This document shows positions 1 to 6,010 of a stretch of DNA of 6,010 nt, piece after piece. The translations under genes were made by a program, and so were the position numbers. Under the pieces are notes generated by a model, which was given only the letters and a program-made list of their open reading frames with translations, ran no database searches and was not told where the DNA came from. The stretch covers positions 1 through 6,010 of the forward strand of contig JAGOHQ010000029.1 in assembly GCA_017996075.1 (NCBI GenBank), given 5' to 3'. Source of the stretch: Aliarcobacter sp. (lineage in GTDB: Bacteria; Campylobacterota; Campylobacteria; Campylobacterales; Arcobacteraceae). Positions within the stretch are counted from its first letter, which is position 1. Every line of letters begins with the position of its first letter.

Positions 1-1734
1 ATAAGACCACTTGATGAGCTTGATATTGCTATAAAAGATATAGCAAGTGGAAATGAGCAAGCAGATAGAATAAATAAAAAATCAGATGATGAGATAGGAA
101 AAATTGTTGATAGCTTTAATCTATATATATCTAAACTTAAAAAAGGTTATATTGAAGATGGTAAAGTTATAGAAAATGTTGATGAAGTTATAGATAAAAT
201 CGCACAAGGTTTTTATGTTTATAAGATAGAAAAAACATCTTCAAATCCACAAATTCAAAGACTAAGAGATTCAATTAATCATATGATTGAAAGAACAAAT
301 GAAAATTTGGTTAGTTTAAATAATACATTAATAGAGTATGGGAACTCAAATTTTAAAGATGTTGATTCAAAACTTGATACAACAAAAGTAAATGGAGTTA
401 TGTCATCACTTGCAACTAGTACTCAGCTAATAGGTCATACGGTTTCAGAATTTTTATCAATGATAGTAGCAACTGGTACAAAATTAAACAACGATACAGC
501 AGTTTTATCAAAATCTGCAAAAGAGTTATCAACTTCGGCAAATGAGCAAGCGGCTTCGTTGGAACAAACAGCAGCAGCAGTTGAGCAGATAACTGGAATT
601 ATAAAACAAAGTGTTCAAAAAACATCTCAAATGTCAGTTTTAGCTTTAGAGCTTCAAAAATCTTCAAAAGAGGGAGAAACTCTTGCAAGTAGAACAAATC
701 AGGCAATGGATGAGATAAATAAAGAGGTTAGCTCTATAAATGAAGCTATTGAAGTAATTGATCAAATAGCATTTCAAACGAATATTCTAAGTCTAAATGC
801 AGCAGTTGAAGCTGCAACTGCGGGAGAAGCTGGAAAAGGGTTTGCTGTAGTTGCTCAAGAGGTTCGAAATCTTGCAAGTAGAAGCGCAGAAGCTGCCAAA
901 GAGATAAAAAATATTGTTGAAATTGCAACTTCAAAAGCAAACGAAGGGAAAGGTATAGCAAATAGTATGAAAGATGGCTATACTGATTTAAATAAAAAGA
1001 TAAATGAGACAATTATTTTAATTGAAGATGTTTCAAAAGGAAGTAAAGAGGAAGAAGTTGGAATTTTACAAATAAATGACACAATAAATGTTTTAGATAG
1101 TGTGACTCAAGTAAATGCTAACTCTTCAAGAATAATTAGTAATCTTGCAACAGAAGCTTCAAGTTTATCAAATAATCTTCTAAAAATTGCCGATCGTGCT
1201 AAATTTAAACAAGTTGAACCAAAAATTATAGAAGATATAGATTTGGTATTTAAAGTTTCAAAACTTAAAAATGACCATATTAAATTTAAGCTTGTAAATT
1301 TTGACAAAATAGGACAAAACAAAACTCCTTGGAGTGTTACTAAGCCAACTGATTGTGATTTGGGAAAATGGATTAGTGAACAGGAGCAAAAAGGTATTAA
1401 TTTTACAAAAAATCAAAGCTGGAAAAATTTAAAAGAGCATCATGAATTAGTTCATAATAGTGTACAAAATTATATAAATGAAGATTGTAAAAATGAACCA
1501 AATAGTGATTTACTAAAAAAACTATCAGAACAACTAGATATTTCAACTATAGAAGTATTTAAATCTTTAGATCAAGTAAAGATCGATAATATAGGAAATT
1601 TAATTCAAACAAATAGCAATAAATCTCAAATTATAGCTAGTAATGATGATTTTAAATCTCAAGAAATTAGCAAGACTATAAATAAAAAAGAGTTTAAAAC
1701 ATCTGCAAAAGATGATGAGTGGGAGAGCTTTTAA
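1..1734 (+). CDS. Methyl-accepting chemotaxis protein with C-terminal CZB zinc-binding domain (5' truncated by window edge)
   Basis: This is an inner-membrane chemoreceptor that would control CheA/CheW and so flagellar motor switching. The frame is open from base 1, giving 577 residues without a start, so the sensor domain and membrane segments lie upstream; the ATG at 283 is internal. Window residues 1-55 are a HAMP domain (P3, DDEIG at 29-33). Two weaker HAMP-like repeats follow to about residue 150. The coiled-coil signalling domain has Glu/Gln pairs likely to be methylated (182-183, 188-189, 195-196) and the kinase-contact tip at about 251-300 ([17 protein letters not shown]). Residues about 420-490 form a CZB domain with the expected zinc ligands H426, C452 (in CDLGKW), H481 and H485. 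After a polar linker of about 85 residues the protein ends in EWESF, like the NWETF tether that binds CheR/CheB in enterobacterial receptors. The ligand cannot be told from this part. Family call is firm. Confidence 0.96.
   Translation: MRPLDELDIAIKDIASGNEQADRINKKSDDEIGKIVDSFNLYISKLKKGYIEDGKVIENVDEVIDKIAQGFYVYKIEKTSSNPQIQRLRDSINHMIERTNENLVSLNNTLIEYGNSNFKDVDSKLDTTKVNGVMSSLATSTQLIGHTVSEFLSMIVATGTKLNNDTAVLSKSAKELSTSANEQAASLEQTAAAVEQITGIIKQSVQKTSQMSVLALELQKSSKEGETLASRTNQAMDEINKEVSSINEAIEVIDQIAFQTNILSLNAAVEAATAGEAGKGFAVVAQEVRNLASRSAEAAKEIKNIVEIATSKANEGKGIANSMKDGYTDLNKKINETIILIEDVSKGSKEEEVGILQINDTINVLDSVTQVNANSSRIISNLATEASSLSNNLLKIADRAKFKQVEPKIIEDIDLVFKVSKLKNDHIKFKLVNFDKIGQNKTPWSVTKPTDCDLGKWISEQEQKGINFTKNQSWKNLKEHHELVHNSVQNYINEDCKNEPNSDLLKKLSEQLDISTIEVFKSLDQVKIDNIGNLIQTNSNKSQIIASNDDFKSQEISKTINKKEFKTSAKDDEWESF
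1323..1338 (+). repeat. 16-base direct repeat, copy 1 (in chemoreceptor CZB region)
   Basis: AACTCCTTGGAGTGTT occurs here and again at 5303-5318 in glyQ. It contains the inverted repeat ACTCC-TT-GGAGT and in both places encodes Thr-Pro-Trp-Ser-Val in frame. The match is exact; a biological role is not shown and chance from shared codons is the simplest reading. Confidence 0.5.
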
Positions 1735-1752
1735 GCTCTCTTGCTTTACTTT
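1723..1752 (+). terminator. Hairpin over the chemoreceptor stop codon, probable weak terminator
   Basis: GAGAGCT at 1723-1729 pairs with AGCTCTC at 1734-1740 around a 4-base TTTA loop, and G-T wobbles can extend the stem downwards. The stem is followed by TTGCTTTACTTT, which is T-rich but interrupted. The left arm is the Glu-Ser-Phe part of the C-terminal WESF motif and the TAA stop sits in the loop and right arm. It is well placed to end the chemoreceptor transcript before the promoter of the next gene. The broken T tract makes its efficiency uncertain. Confidence 0.6.
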
Positions 1753-1791
1753 AAATAATTCTTCAAATCTAAATATTTATTAAAAAATAGA

Positions 1792-1797
1792 TATAAT
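1792..1797 (+). promoter_or_regulatory. Predicted -10 box (TATAAT) for the U32/GT-B-like gene pair
   Basis: A perfect TATAAT in the context GATATAATC lies 52 bases before the ATG at 1850. No TTGACA-like box is visible about 17 bases upstream; instead there are spaced T- and A-rich runs between 1741 and 1788, as is usual for the housekeeping sigma factor promoters of Campylobacterota. Transcription would start near 1804. The 115-base region 1735-1849 holds this promoter, the preceding hairpin and the ribosome binding site; I see nothing else in it. Confidence 0.7.
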
Positions 1798-1838
1798 CTA
1801 AACTTAATTTTAATCAAAAAAATTTATTAAAAACAATC

Positions 1839-1844
1839 AAAGGA
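1839..1844 (+). promoter_or_regulatory. Ribosome binding site of the U32 gene
   Basis: AAAGGA ends 5 bases before the ATG at 1850. It is the clearest Shine-Dalgarno sequence in the window and fixes the start of the U32 gene. Confidence 0.75.
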
Positions 1845-1849
1845 ATTTT

Positions 1850-3139
1850 ATGAGTAAGCAAAAAGTTGAGTTACTCTCACCTGCTGGAAATTTAGAAAAA
1901 TTAAAAATAGCTATAAAATATGGAGCAGATGCGGTTTATGGTGGAGTTAGTCATTTTAGTTTAAGAATAAGAGCTAGTAAAGAGTTCACATATGAAACTT
2001 TTAAAGAAGCAATAGATTATGCTCACGAAAGAGGAAAAAAAGTATATGCTACAATTAATGGTTTTCCATTTAACTCTCAAATTGAGCTTTTAAAAACACA
2101 TATTAAAAAAATGGCAGAGTTAAAACCAGATGCTTTTATTGTTGCAGCTCCTGGAGTTGTAAGACTTTGTAGAGAGATTGCACCTCAGATTGATATACAT
2201 CTATCAACTCAAGCAAATGTTTTAAATTATCTTGATGCTCAAGTTTTTTGGGATATGGGAGTAAAAAGAATAGTTGTGGCAAGAGAAATCTCACTAAAAG
2301 ATGTGATGGAGATAAAAAAACATCTTCCAGATATGGAAATAGAGATTTTTGTTCATGGCTCTATGTGTTTTGCATATAGTGGTAGATGTTTAATTAGTGC
2401 AGTTCAAATGGGAAGAGTTCCTAATCGTGGAAGTTGTGCAAATGATTGTAGATTTGAATACACTTTATATGCTGGAAATGATGAACATGGAAGTTTGTTT
2501 AGACTAGAAGAAGAACCAGGAGTTGGAACATATATTTTTAACTCAAAAGATATGAATCTAGCTTCTCACATACAAGAGATTCTTGATAGTGGTGCTGTGG
2601 ATAGTTTAAAAATTGAAGGAAGAACAAAATCTCCATACTATGCTGCAGTTACAGCAAAAGCATATAGAGAAGCTATTGATGACTATTATGCTGGTAAATT
2701 TGAACCAGAAAAATATCAAAAAGAGTTACATACTACAAAAAATAGAGGCTTTACTGATGCATATTTAATTCACAAACCATTTGAGAAAACAGATTCTCAA
2801 AATCACGATTATGCTTTAAGCAAAGGAAGCTATGAAGTAACAGGACTTGTAACAGAAGATGAACATCACTTTTTGTGTAAATATAAAGTCTATCCAAATG
2901 AAGATATAGAGATATTTACTCCACACAACACAGTTTTGGATACTTGCGAAAATGAAATTGGTAAAGTTTTTAAAAAAGAAGATGGTTTGTATTATATAAA
3001 CTTTAAAAAGATTTTAACAGATACAAACAAAGAGCTTGAAAGTGTTCATAGTGGAAATGTAAATAAAATACAACTTCCTTGTAAACTACCATATCTTACT
3101 ATGTTTAGAGTAGAAAATATTGGCGAAAATATAGAATAA
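1850..3139 (+). CDS. trhP: U32 family protein, probable tRNA 5-hydroxyuridine modification protein TrhP (YegQ type)
   Basis: A cytosolic protein of 429 residues that reads along its whole length like E. coli YegQ/TrhP, which is needed for 5-hydroxyuridine at the wobble position of tRNA, the precursor of cmo5U/mcmo5U. The N-terminal barrel begins with ELLSPAGNLEKL at residues 7-18 and YGADAVYGG at 24-32. The U32 signature runs from E165 to S183 (HGSMC, then AYSGRC). Four cysteines, C173, C180, C196 and C200, are placed as expected for an iron-sulphur cluster in this family. NSKDM at 231-235 and SLKIEGRTKSPYY at 252-264 are typical of the YegQ branch, and a C-terminal beta domain fills about 330-429. 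The segment between C200 and NSKDM is shorter than in E. coli. It heads a transcription unit with its own promoter and is followed after one base by the GT-B-like gene. Older annotation of such proteins as collagenase or protease (PrtC) is not supported by a visible protease site. Confidence 0.88.
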   Translation: MSKQKVELLSPAGNLEKLKIAIKYGADAVYGGVSHFSLRIRASKEFTYETFKEAIDYAHERGKKVYATINGFPFNSQIELLKTHIKKMAELKPDAFIVAAPGVVRLCREIAPQIDIHLSTQANVLNYLDAQVFWDMGVKRIVVAREISLKDVMEIKKHLPDMEIEIFVHGSMCFAYSGRCLISAVQMGRVPNRGSCANDCRFEYTLYAGNDEHGSLFRLEEEPGVGTYIFNSKDMNLASHIQEILDSGAVDSLKIEGRTKSPYYAAVTAKAYREAIDDYYAGKFEPEKYQKELHTTKNRGFTDAYLIHKPFEKTDSQNHDYALSKGSYEVTGLVTEDEHHFLCKYKVYPNEDIEIFTPHNTVLDTCENEIGKVFKKEDGLYYINFKKILTDTNKELESVHSGNVNKIQLPCKLPYLTMFRVENIGENIE

Positions 3140-3140
3140 A

Positions 3141-4397
3141 ATGATTTTTTTTAGAGCCACAAATAGCATTAATATTAAAATAACAGACGGAACAATTTTA
3201 AAATACAATAGGTTTAAAGCGCCTATTGGAATAGAAAATGAGACAATATATCTTACAACTTATGATGATTTTAATGACTTAAAAGATATTTTTGCAAAAG
3301 TTGATAAAAATAAATACAATGCAAAAATTATAAACGAGCAAAGTGTAGTAAAGAATCCATCATTTCCCACTCAACTAGGTGTAATTATTGAAAATGAAAG
3401 CATAGAGAGATTGGAGCTTAAAGATTTAAGATTTTTGGAGTTAAAAGAGCAGAATTTTTTAAATCAACTAAAAAGTTTTCATAAAACTAGTATAAAAGTT
3501 GCTATTATTGGAACTTTGGGAAGTAGTATTAGCCAAATGATAAGCGGAATGGCTGCACTTAGAATTTTTTATAATAAATTAAAAGAGATATACAAAGTAG
3601 TAAAACTTGATGTATATATAAAAGCTTCAAATAATAGTTATTACAATAGAGATAAAAGTATATATGCAACTCAAGATTATATAAACGAAATTCTACCTCT
3701 TGCAATAAATAGCAAAACTATTTGCGAATATGACTATTTTGTTGACAACAGTATTGATATTACAAAAATCTTAGATATAAATCCAGTAGATGCTTGGCTT
3801 TTTAAATTTGGGATAGATTATAAAAAAATATCAGATTTAGAAAAATTCTCACAGTTAAAAACAGATCATTTTGAACTAACAAAAGGTTTAAAACAAAAGA
3901 TACAAGAGAGTAAACAAAGGGGAAAACTTCTACTTTTTCATCCTTATAGTGCAAATATAAACAAATCTATTCCTCAAAACTTTGCTATTGAGATTTTAAA
4001 AAATTTGATAGATAAGTTAGATGATTATACAATCGTTTCAACTCTTTTGATTGATAGTAAAATAAAAGCCGATAATTTCTTGGATTTATCATCTTATTCA
4101 AAATCTATCGAAGATTTTATATATATAGTTTCATCTTGCGATAAGCTAATTACTGCTTATACATCAGCACTTCACATAGCAGATTGTTTTATGATACCAA
4201 CAGTTTGTATAGCAACTTTTAAAGAGTATGAAGAGCAGCTTAAATATTACAAATGTACAAAAACAATTTTTGTAAAAGATAGTTCTAAAAATCTATCAAA
4301 ATTTATCTATGAGAATGATAGTTTGACTATAAATAAATTTGAAGAGTGGAAAAAACTCAAGATAGATAAGATTGTAAAAGTCTTAGAAAGTTTTTGA
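3141..4397 (+). CDS. Divergent GT-B (heptosyltransferase/GT9-like) protein with degenerate active-site motifs; function unknown
   Basis: A 418-residue protein, not recognised as a named gene. From about residue 117 it follows the outline of family 9 glycosyltransferases: strand and loop VAIIGTLGSS at 120-129, strand LDVYI at 156-160, a second Rossmann half starting LLLFHPYS at 263-270 with NKSIP at 274-278, then SIEDFIYIVSSCDKLI at 322-337 and YTSALHIA at 340-347 followed by P353. These match the heptosyltransferase pattern loosely, but the GLGD aspartate appears as Ser and the D-T/S-G nucleotide-sugar loop reads Y-T-S. Residues 1-116, rich in predicted strands and with no counterpart in ordinary heptosyltransferases, form an extra N-terminal region. 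No signal peptide or membrane helix is seen. The ATG one base after the U32 stop has no clear Shine-Dalgarno sequence, so translational coupling is likely. The fold is inferred from motif spacing only; it could be an active but divergent transferase, or a non-catalytic relative. Confidence 0.62.
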   Translation: MIFFRATNSINIKITDGTILKYNRFKAPIGIENETIYLTTYDDFNDLKDIFAKVDKNKYNAKIINEQSVVKNPSFPTQLGVIIENESIERLELKDLRFLELKEQNFLNQLKSFHKTSIKVAIIGTLGSSISQMISGMAALRIFYNKLKEIYKVVKLDVYIKASNNSYYNRDKSIYATQDYINEILPLAINSKTICEYDYFVDNSIDITKILDINPVDAWLFKFGIDYKKISDLEKFSQLKTDHFELTKGLKQKIQESKQRGKLLLFHPYSANINKSIPQNFAIEILKNLIDKLDDYTIVSTLLIDSKIKADNFLDLSSYSKSIEDFIYIVSSCDKLITAYTSALHIADCFMIPTVCIATFKEYEEQLKYYKCTKTIFVKDSSKNLSKFIYENDSLTINKFEEWKKLKIDKIVKVLESF

Positions 4398-4403
4398 TAT
4401 AAT
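4395..4403 (+). promoter_or_regulatory. Predicted extended -10 promoter (TGATATAAT) for purE, overlapping the upstream stop codon
   Basis: TATAAT at 4398-4403 directly follows the TGA stop at 4395-4397, so the stop codon supplies the TG of an extended -10 element (TGnTATAAT). The core GATATAATC is identical to that of the promoter at 1792. No consensus -35 box is visible at the usual distance. The start point would be near 4410, giving a short leader of about 27 bases before the purE ATG at 4437. This separates purE, the glutaredoxin gene and glyQ from the upstream pair, although read-through is also possible because no terminator lies between. Confidence 0.65.
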
Positions 4404-4426
4404 CAGACTTTTAAAAATAAATAAAT

Positions 4427-4430
4427 AGGA
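4427..4430 (+). promoter_or_regulatory. Ribosome binding site of purE
   Basis: AGGA ends 6 bases before the ATG at 4437, the expected spacing, and supports that start. Confidence 0.65.
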
Positions 4431-4436
4431 ATAAAA

Positions 4437-4931
4437 ATGAAATTTGTATCAATAATTATGGGTAGTAAATCAGATTATGAAATTATGAAAAATTGTGCAG
4501 ATACTTTTGAGCAATTCAAAGTAAAATATGAGTTAATTATCTCTTCTGCTCATAGAAGTCCTGAAAGAACAAAAGAGTATGTAAAAGAAGCTGAAGAAAA
4601 AGGTGCTATTGCATTTATAGCAGCAGCTGGAATGGCGGCTCATTTGGCTGGTGCATTAGCAGCTACTACAACAAAACCAATTATTGGAGTTCCTATGAAA
4701 GGTGGTGCAATGGATGGTATGGATGCTATGCTTTCAACTGTTCAAATGCCAGCTGGTATGCCAGTTGCAACTGTTGCTTTAGGAAAAGCAGGTGCAATAA
4801 ATGCTGCTTATTTAGCAATGCAAATTTTAGCAATTAGCGATAAAGATTTAGCAATAAAACTAAAAGAAGACAGAATTGTAAAAGCAAAAGCCGTTGAGAG
4901 TGATTCAAAAGATATTGAAGTGATTTTATAA
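4437..4931 (+). CDS. purE: N5-carboxyaminoimidazole ribonucleotide mutase / AIR carboxylase catalytic subunit PurE
   Basis: A cytosolic enzyme of de novo purine synthesis that makes 4-carboxy-5-aminoimidazole ribonucleotide (CAIR). The 164 residues match the usual PurE length. The phosphate and substrate loop is MGSKSD at residues 8-13. SAHR at 37-40 carries the catalytic histidine H39, corresponding to H45 of E. coli PurE. AAAGMAAHLAG at 62-72 and STVQMPAGMPV at 100-110, followed by GKAGAINAA, are the other family blocks. Overall resemblance to bacterial class I enzymes suggests the N5-CAIR mutase reaction, which needs PurK to supply N5-CAIR, but purK is not in the window and I cannot exclude direct AIR carboxylation. 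It is first in a tight unit with the glutaredoxin-like gene (2-base gap) and glyQ, with its own promoter overlapping the previous stop codon. Confidence 0.97.
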   Translation: MKFVSIIMGSKSDYEIMKNCADTFEQFKVKYELIISSAHRSPERTKEYVKEAEEKGAIAFIAAAGMAAHLAGALAATTTKPIIGVPMKGGAMDGMDAMLSTVQMPAGMPVATVALGKAGAINAAYLAMQILAISDKDLAIKLKEDRIVKAKAVESDSKDIEVIL

Positions 4932-4933
4932 TC

Positions 4934-5164
4934 TTGAAGCCAATTGCACTATTTACTTTACCAAACTGTAAATGGTGCCAAGAGGCTATTAGCTACTTAA
5001 AAAGTCGAAAACTGAAATTTAATCAAATTGACTTAACAAAAAATAAAAAAGCCTTATATGATTGTCAAAAAAGATGTAAAGGTGCTCCAGTTTTTTTGGT
5101 TGGAGATGTTTGGATATGCGGTTTTGACAAAGAGAAATTAAATAAAGAGTTAGGAATAAAATAA
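4934..5164 (+). CDS. Small glutaredoxin/NrdH-like thiol-disulphide oxidoreductase with TTG start
   Basis: A 76-residue cytosolic protein of the glutaredoxin branch of the thioredoxin fold. Residues 3-8 form the first strand, followed by the redox motif C12-K-W-C15 at the head of a helix. FNQIDL at 29-34 is the second strand. [11 protein letters not shown] at 50-60 contains P52, the expected cis-proline before strand 3, and CGFDKEKL at 62-69 is the usual GFD-type glutathione or partner-binding turn. It has three extra cysteines, C44, C48 and C62. The start is taken as TTG at 4934: an in-frame TGA lies just upstream at 4916-4918 and no ATG or GTG is available before the CxxC, so TTG is the only sensible choice. 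There is no clear Shine-Dalgarno sequence, and the 2-base gap from the purE stop suggests coupled translation. The substrate is unknown; ribonucleotide reductase or general disulphide reduction are possibilities, not shown by the sequence. Confidence 0.85.
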   Translation: MKPIALFTLPNCKWCQEAISYLKSRKLKFNQIDLTKNKKALYDCQKRCKGAPVFLVGDVWICGFDKEKLNKELGIK

Positions 5165-5165
5165 G

Positions 5166-6010
5166 ATGCTTACTTTTTCACAAATGTTATTAAAACTTCA
5201 AGAATTTTGGGCGAATGAGGGTTGCAATATTGTTCAGCCTTATGATATACCAGCAGGTGCTGGAACTTTTCATCCAGCAACACTTTTAAGAAGCTTAGAC
5301 TCAACTCCTTGGAGTGTTGCTTATGTAGCACCTAGCAGGCGTCCAACAGATGGAAGATATGGAGAAAATCCAAATAGGCTAGGTGCATACTATCAGTTTC
5401 AAGTTTTAATAAAACCAAGTTTAGAGAATATTCAAGATTTATATTTAAAATCGTTAGAATATTTAGGGCTTGATTTAAGCCGTCACGATGTTAGATTTGT
5501 AGAAGATAACTGGGAATCACCAACTTTAGGAGCTTGGGGACTTGGATGGGAAGTTTGGCTTGACGGTATGGAAGTTACACAATTTACATATTTCCAACAA
5601 GTTGGAGGTTTGGCTTGTGATCCTGTTGCTGTTGAAATTACTTATGGTACAGAAAGACTTGCTATGTATCTTCAAGGTGTTGATTCTGTTTTTGATATTG
5701 TTTGGAATGAAAATAAACATGGAATTACAACTTATGCAGATGTTCACAAAGAAGGTGAATATCAATTCTCAAAATATAATTTTGAAGTAGCAAATACAAC
5801 AAAACTATTTAGAGATTTTGAAGAGGCTTTTAATGAGTGTAAAGCTTGTTTAGAAGCACAACTTCCACTTCCTGCATATGATCAATGTATGATAGCAAGC
5901 CATGCATTTAATACTTTGGATGCACGAAAAGCAATAAGTGTAACTGAGAGACAAAACTATATATTAAAAGTGAGAGAGCTTGCACAAGCATGCGCAGTTA
6001 TGTATAAAGA
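5166..6010 (+). CDS. glyQ: Glycine--tRNA ligase alpha subunit GlyQ (3' end beyond window)
   Basis: This is the catalytic alpha chain of the bacterial alpha2-beta2 glycyl-tRNA synthetase, a class II enzyme that activates glycine and charges tRNA-Gly in the cytosol. From the ATG at 5166 there are 281 codons and 2 bases with no stop; the family is around 290-305 residues, so only a short tail is missing. Diagnostic blocks, near identical to E. coli GlyQ, are FWANEGC at 14-20, [11 protein letters not shown] at 24-34, [16 protein letters not shown] at 57-72 (class II motif 2), YYQFQV at 75-80, [20 protein letters not shown] at 111-130, [13 protein letters not shown] at 136-148, [10 protein letters not shown] at 159-168 and [13 protein letters not shown] at 251-263. 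The gene begins one base after the glutaredoxin stop; AGGAA at 5152-5156, inside that upstream gene, is a plausible but distant ribosome binding site. The partner glyS is not in the window. Confidence 0.98.
   Translation, partial: MLTFSQMLLKLQEFWANEGCNIVQPYDIPAGAGTFHPATLLRSLDSTPWSVAYVAPSRRPTDGRYGENPNRLGAYYQFQVLIKPSLENIQDLYLKSLEYLGLDLSRHDVRFVEDNWESPTLGAWGLGWEVWLDGMEVTQFTYFQQVGGLACDPVAVEITYGTERLAMYLQGVDSVFDIVWNENKHGITTYADVHKEGEYQFSKYNFEVANTTKLFRDFEEAFNECKACLEAQLPLPAYDQCMIASHAFNTLDARKAISVTERQNYILKVRELAQACAVMYK
5303..5318 (+). repeat. 16-base direct repeat, copy 2 (in glyQ)
   Basis: Second exact copy of the 16-base string at 1323-1338, in the same reading frame relation, coding for GlyQ residues 47-51. 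Flanking bases do not extend the match. Confidence 0.5.

Noticed and set aside
1060..1140. Possible frameshift or deletion in the descending arm of the chemoreceptor hairpin ([11 protein letters not shown] region)
   Set aside because: The frame and heptad pattern continue, and Campylobacterota receptors with CZB domains commonly read GSKEQEVGI here, so the gene looks intact.
746..1322. Two open frames on the - strand within the chemoreceptor (746-1012 and 1107-1322)
   Set aside because: They lie opposite well-conserved signalling-domain and following sequence, have low-complexity Leu/Gln-rich or unremarkable translations and no ribosome binding site, so they are shadows of the + strand gene.
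283..1734. ATG at 283 as the start of the chemoreceptor gene
   Set aside because: The same frame is open back to base 1 and encodes a recognisable HAMP domain, so 283 is an internal methionine and the true start is outside the window.
1735..1849. Small RNA, riboswitch or attachment site in the intergenic region
   Set aside because: Apart from the hairpin at its left edge, the promoter and the ribosome binding site, it is plain AT-rich sequence with no extended pairing or conserved box that I recognise.
1850..3139. Collagenase/protease (PrtC) function for the U32 protein
   Set aside because: No protease catalytic motif is visible, and the conserved cysteines and sequence blocks fit the tRNA-modifying branch of U32.
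3141..4397. Lipopolysaccharide heptosyltransferase (WaaC/WaaF) assignment
   Set aside because: Only fold-level spacing agrees; the key aspartates are missing, there is an extra N-terminal region and no envelope gene is nearby.
5526..5790. Overlapping small open frames on both strands (5526-5765 - and 5542-5790 +)
   Set aside because: Both lie inside the highly conserved glyQ reading frame and their translations resemble nothing known.
1..6010. CRISPR array, insertion sequence, prophage or tRNA gene
   Set aside because: No regularly spaced repeats, transposase-like protein, terminal inverted repeats or cloverleaf sequence were seen; gene content and base use are uniform and housekeeping in type.

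Overview
The window is AT-rich (roughly 70% A+T by eye), with codon use dominated by AAA, TTA, ATA and AGA, and every gene lies on the + strand. The protein types, a Campylobacterota-style chemoreceptor with a C-terminal CZB domain and promoters that keep a TATAAT box but no recognisable -35 box, point to an Arcobacter/Aliarcobacter-like member of the Campylobacterota. That assignment is inference from sequence character and family memory, not from a search.

Layout. (1) 1-1734: the 3' two-thirds or so of a methyl-accepting chemotaxis protein, already open at base 1 inside a HAMP domain. It carries the kinase-control hairpin, a zinc-binding CZB domain and a C-terminal WESF tether. A hairpin spans its stop codon. 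(2) 1735-1849: a 115-base intergenic region with a TATAAT promoter and ribosome binding site. (3) 1850-4397: a two-gene unit, a TrhP/YegQ-type U32 protein (tRNA uridine hydroxylation) followed after one base by a 418-aa protein that looks like a heptosyltransferase (GT9) fold with degenerate active-site motifs and an extra N-terminal region. (4) 4398-6010: a second unit starting from a promoter fused to the stop codon of the preceding gene: purE, a small TTG-initiated glutaredoxin-like gene, and glyQ (glycyl-tRNA synthetase alpha chain), which runs off the right edge. Gaps inside this unit are 2 bases and 1 base.

Most of the window is housekeeping: tRNA modification and charging, purine synthesis and thiol redox, next to a chemoreceptor. 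The parts that deserve a second look are the degenerate GT-B protein coupled to the tRNA hydroxylase gene, the small cysteine-rich glutaredoxin wedged between purE and glyQ, and the compact regulatory overlaps (hairpin over a stop codon, and stop codon used as an extended -10). I see no mobile element, CRISPR array, tRNA, rRNA or convincing new defence system.
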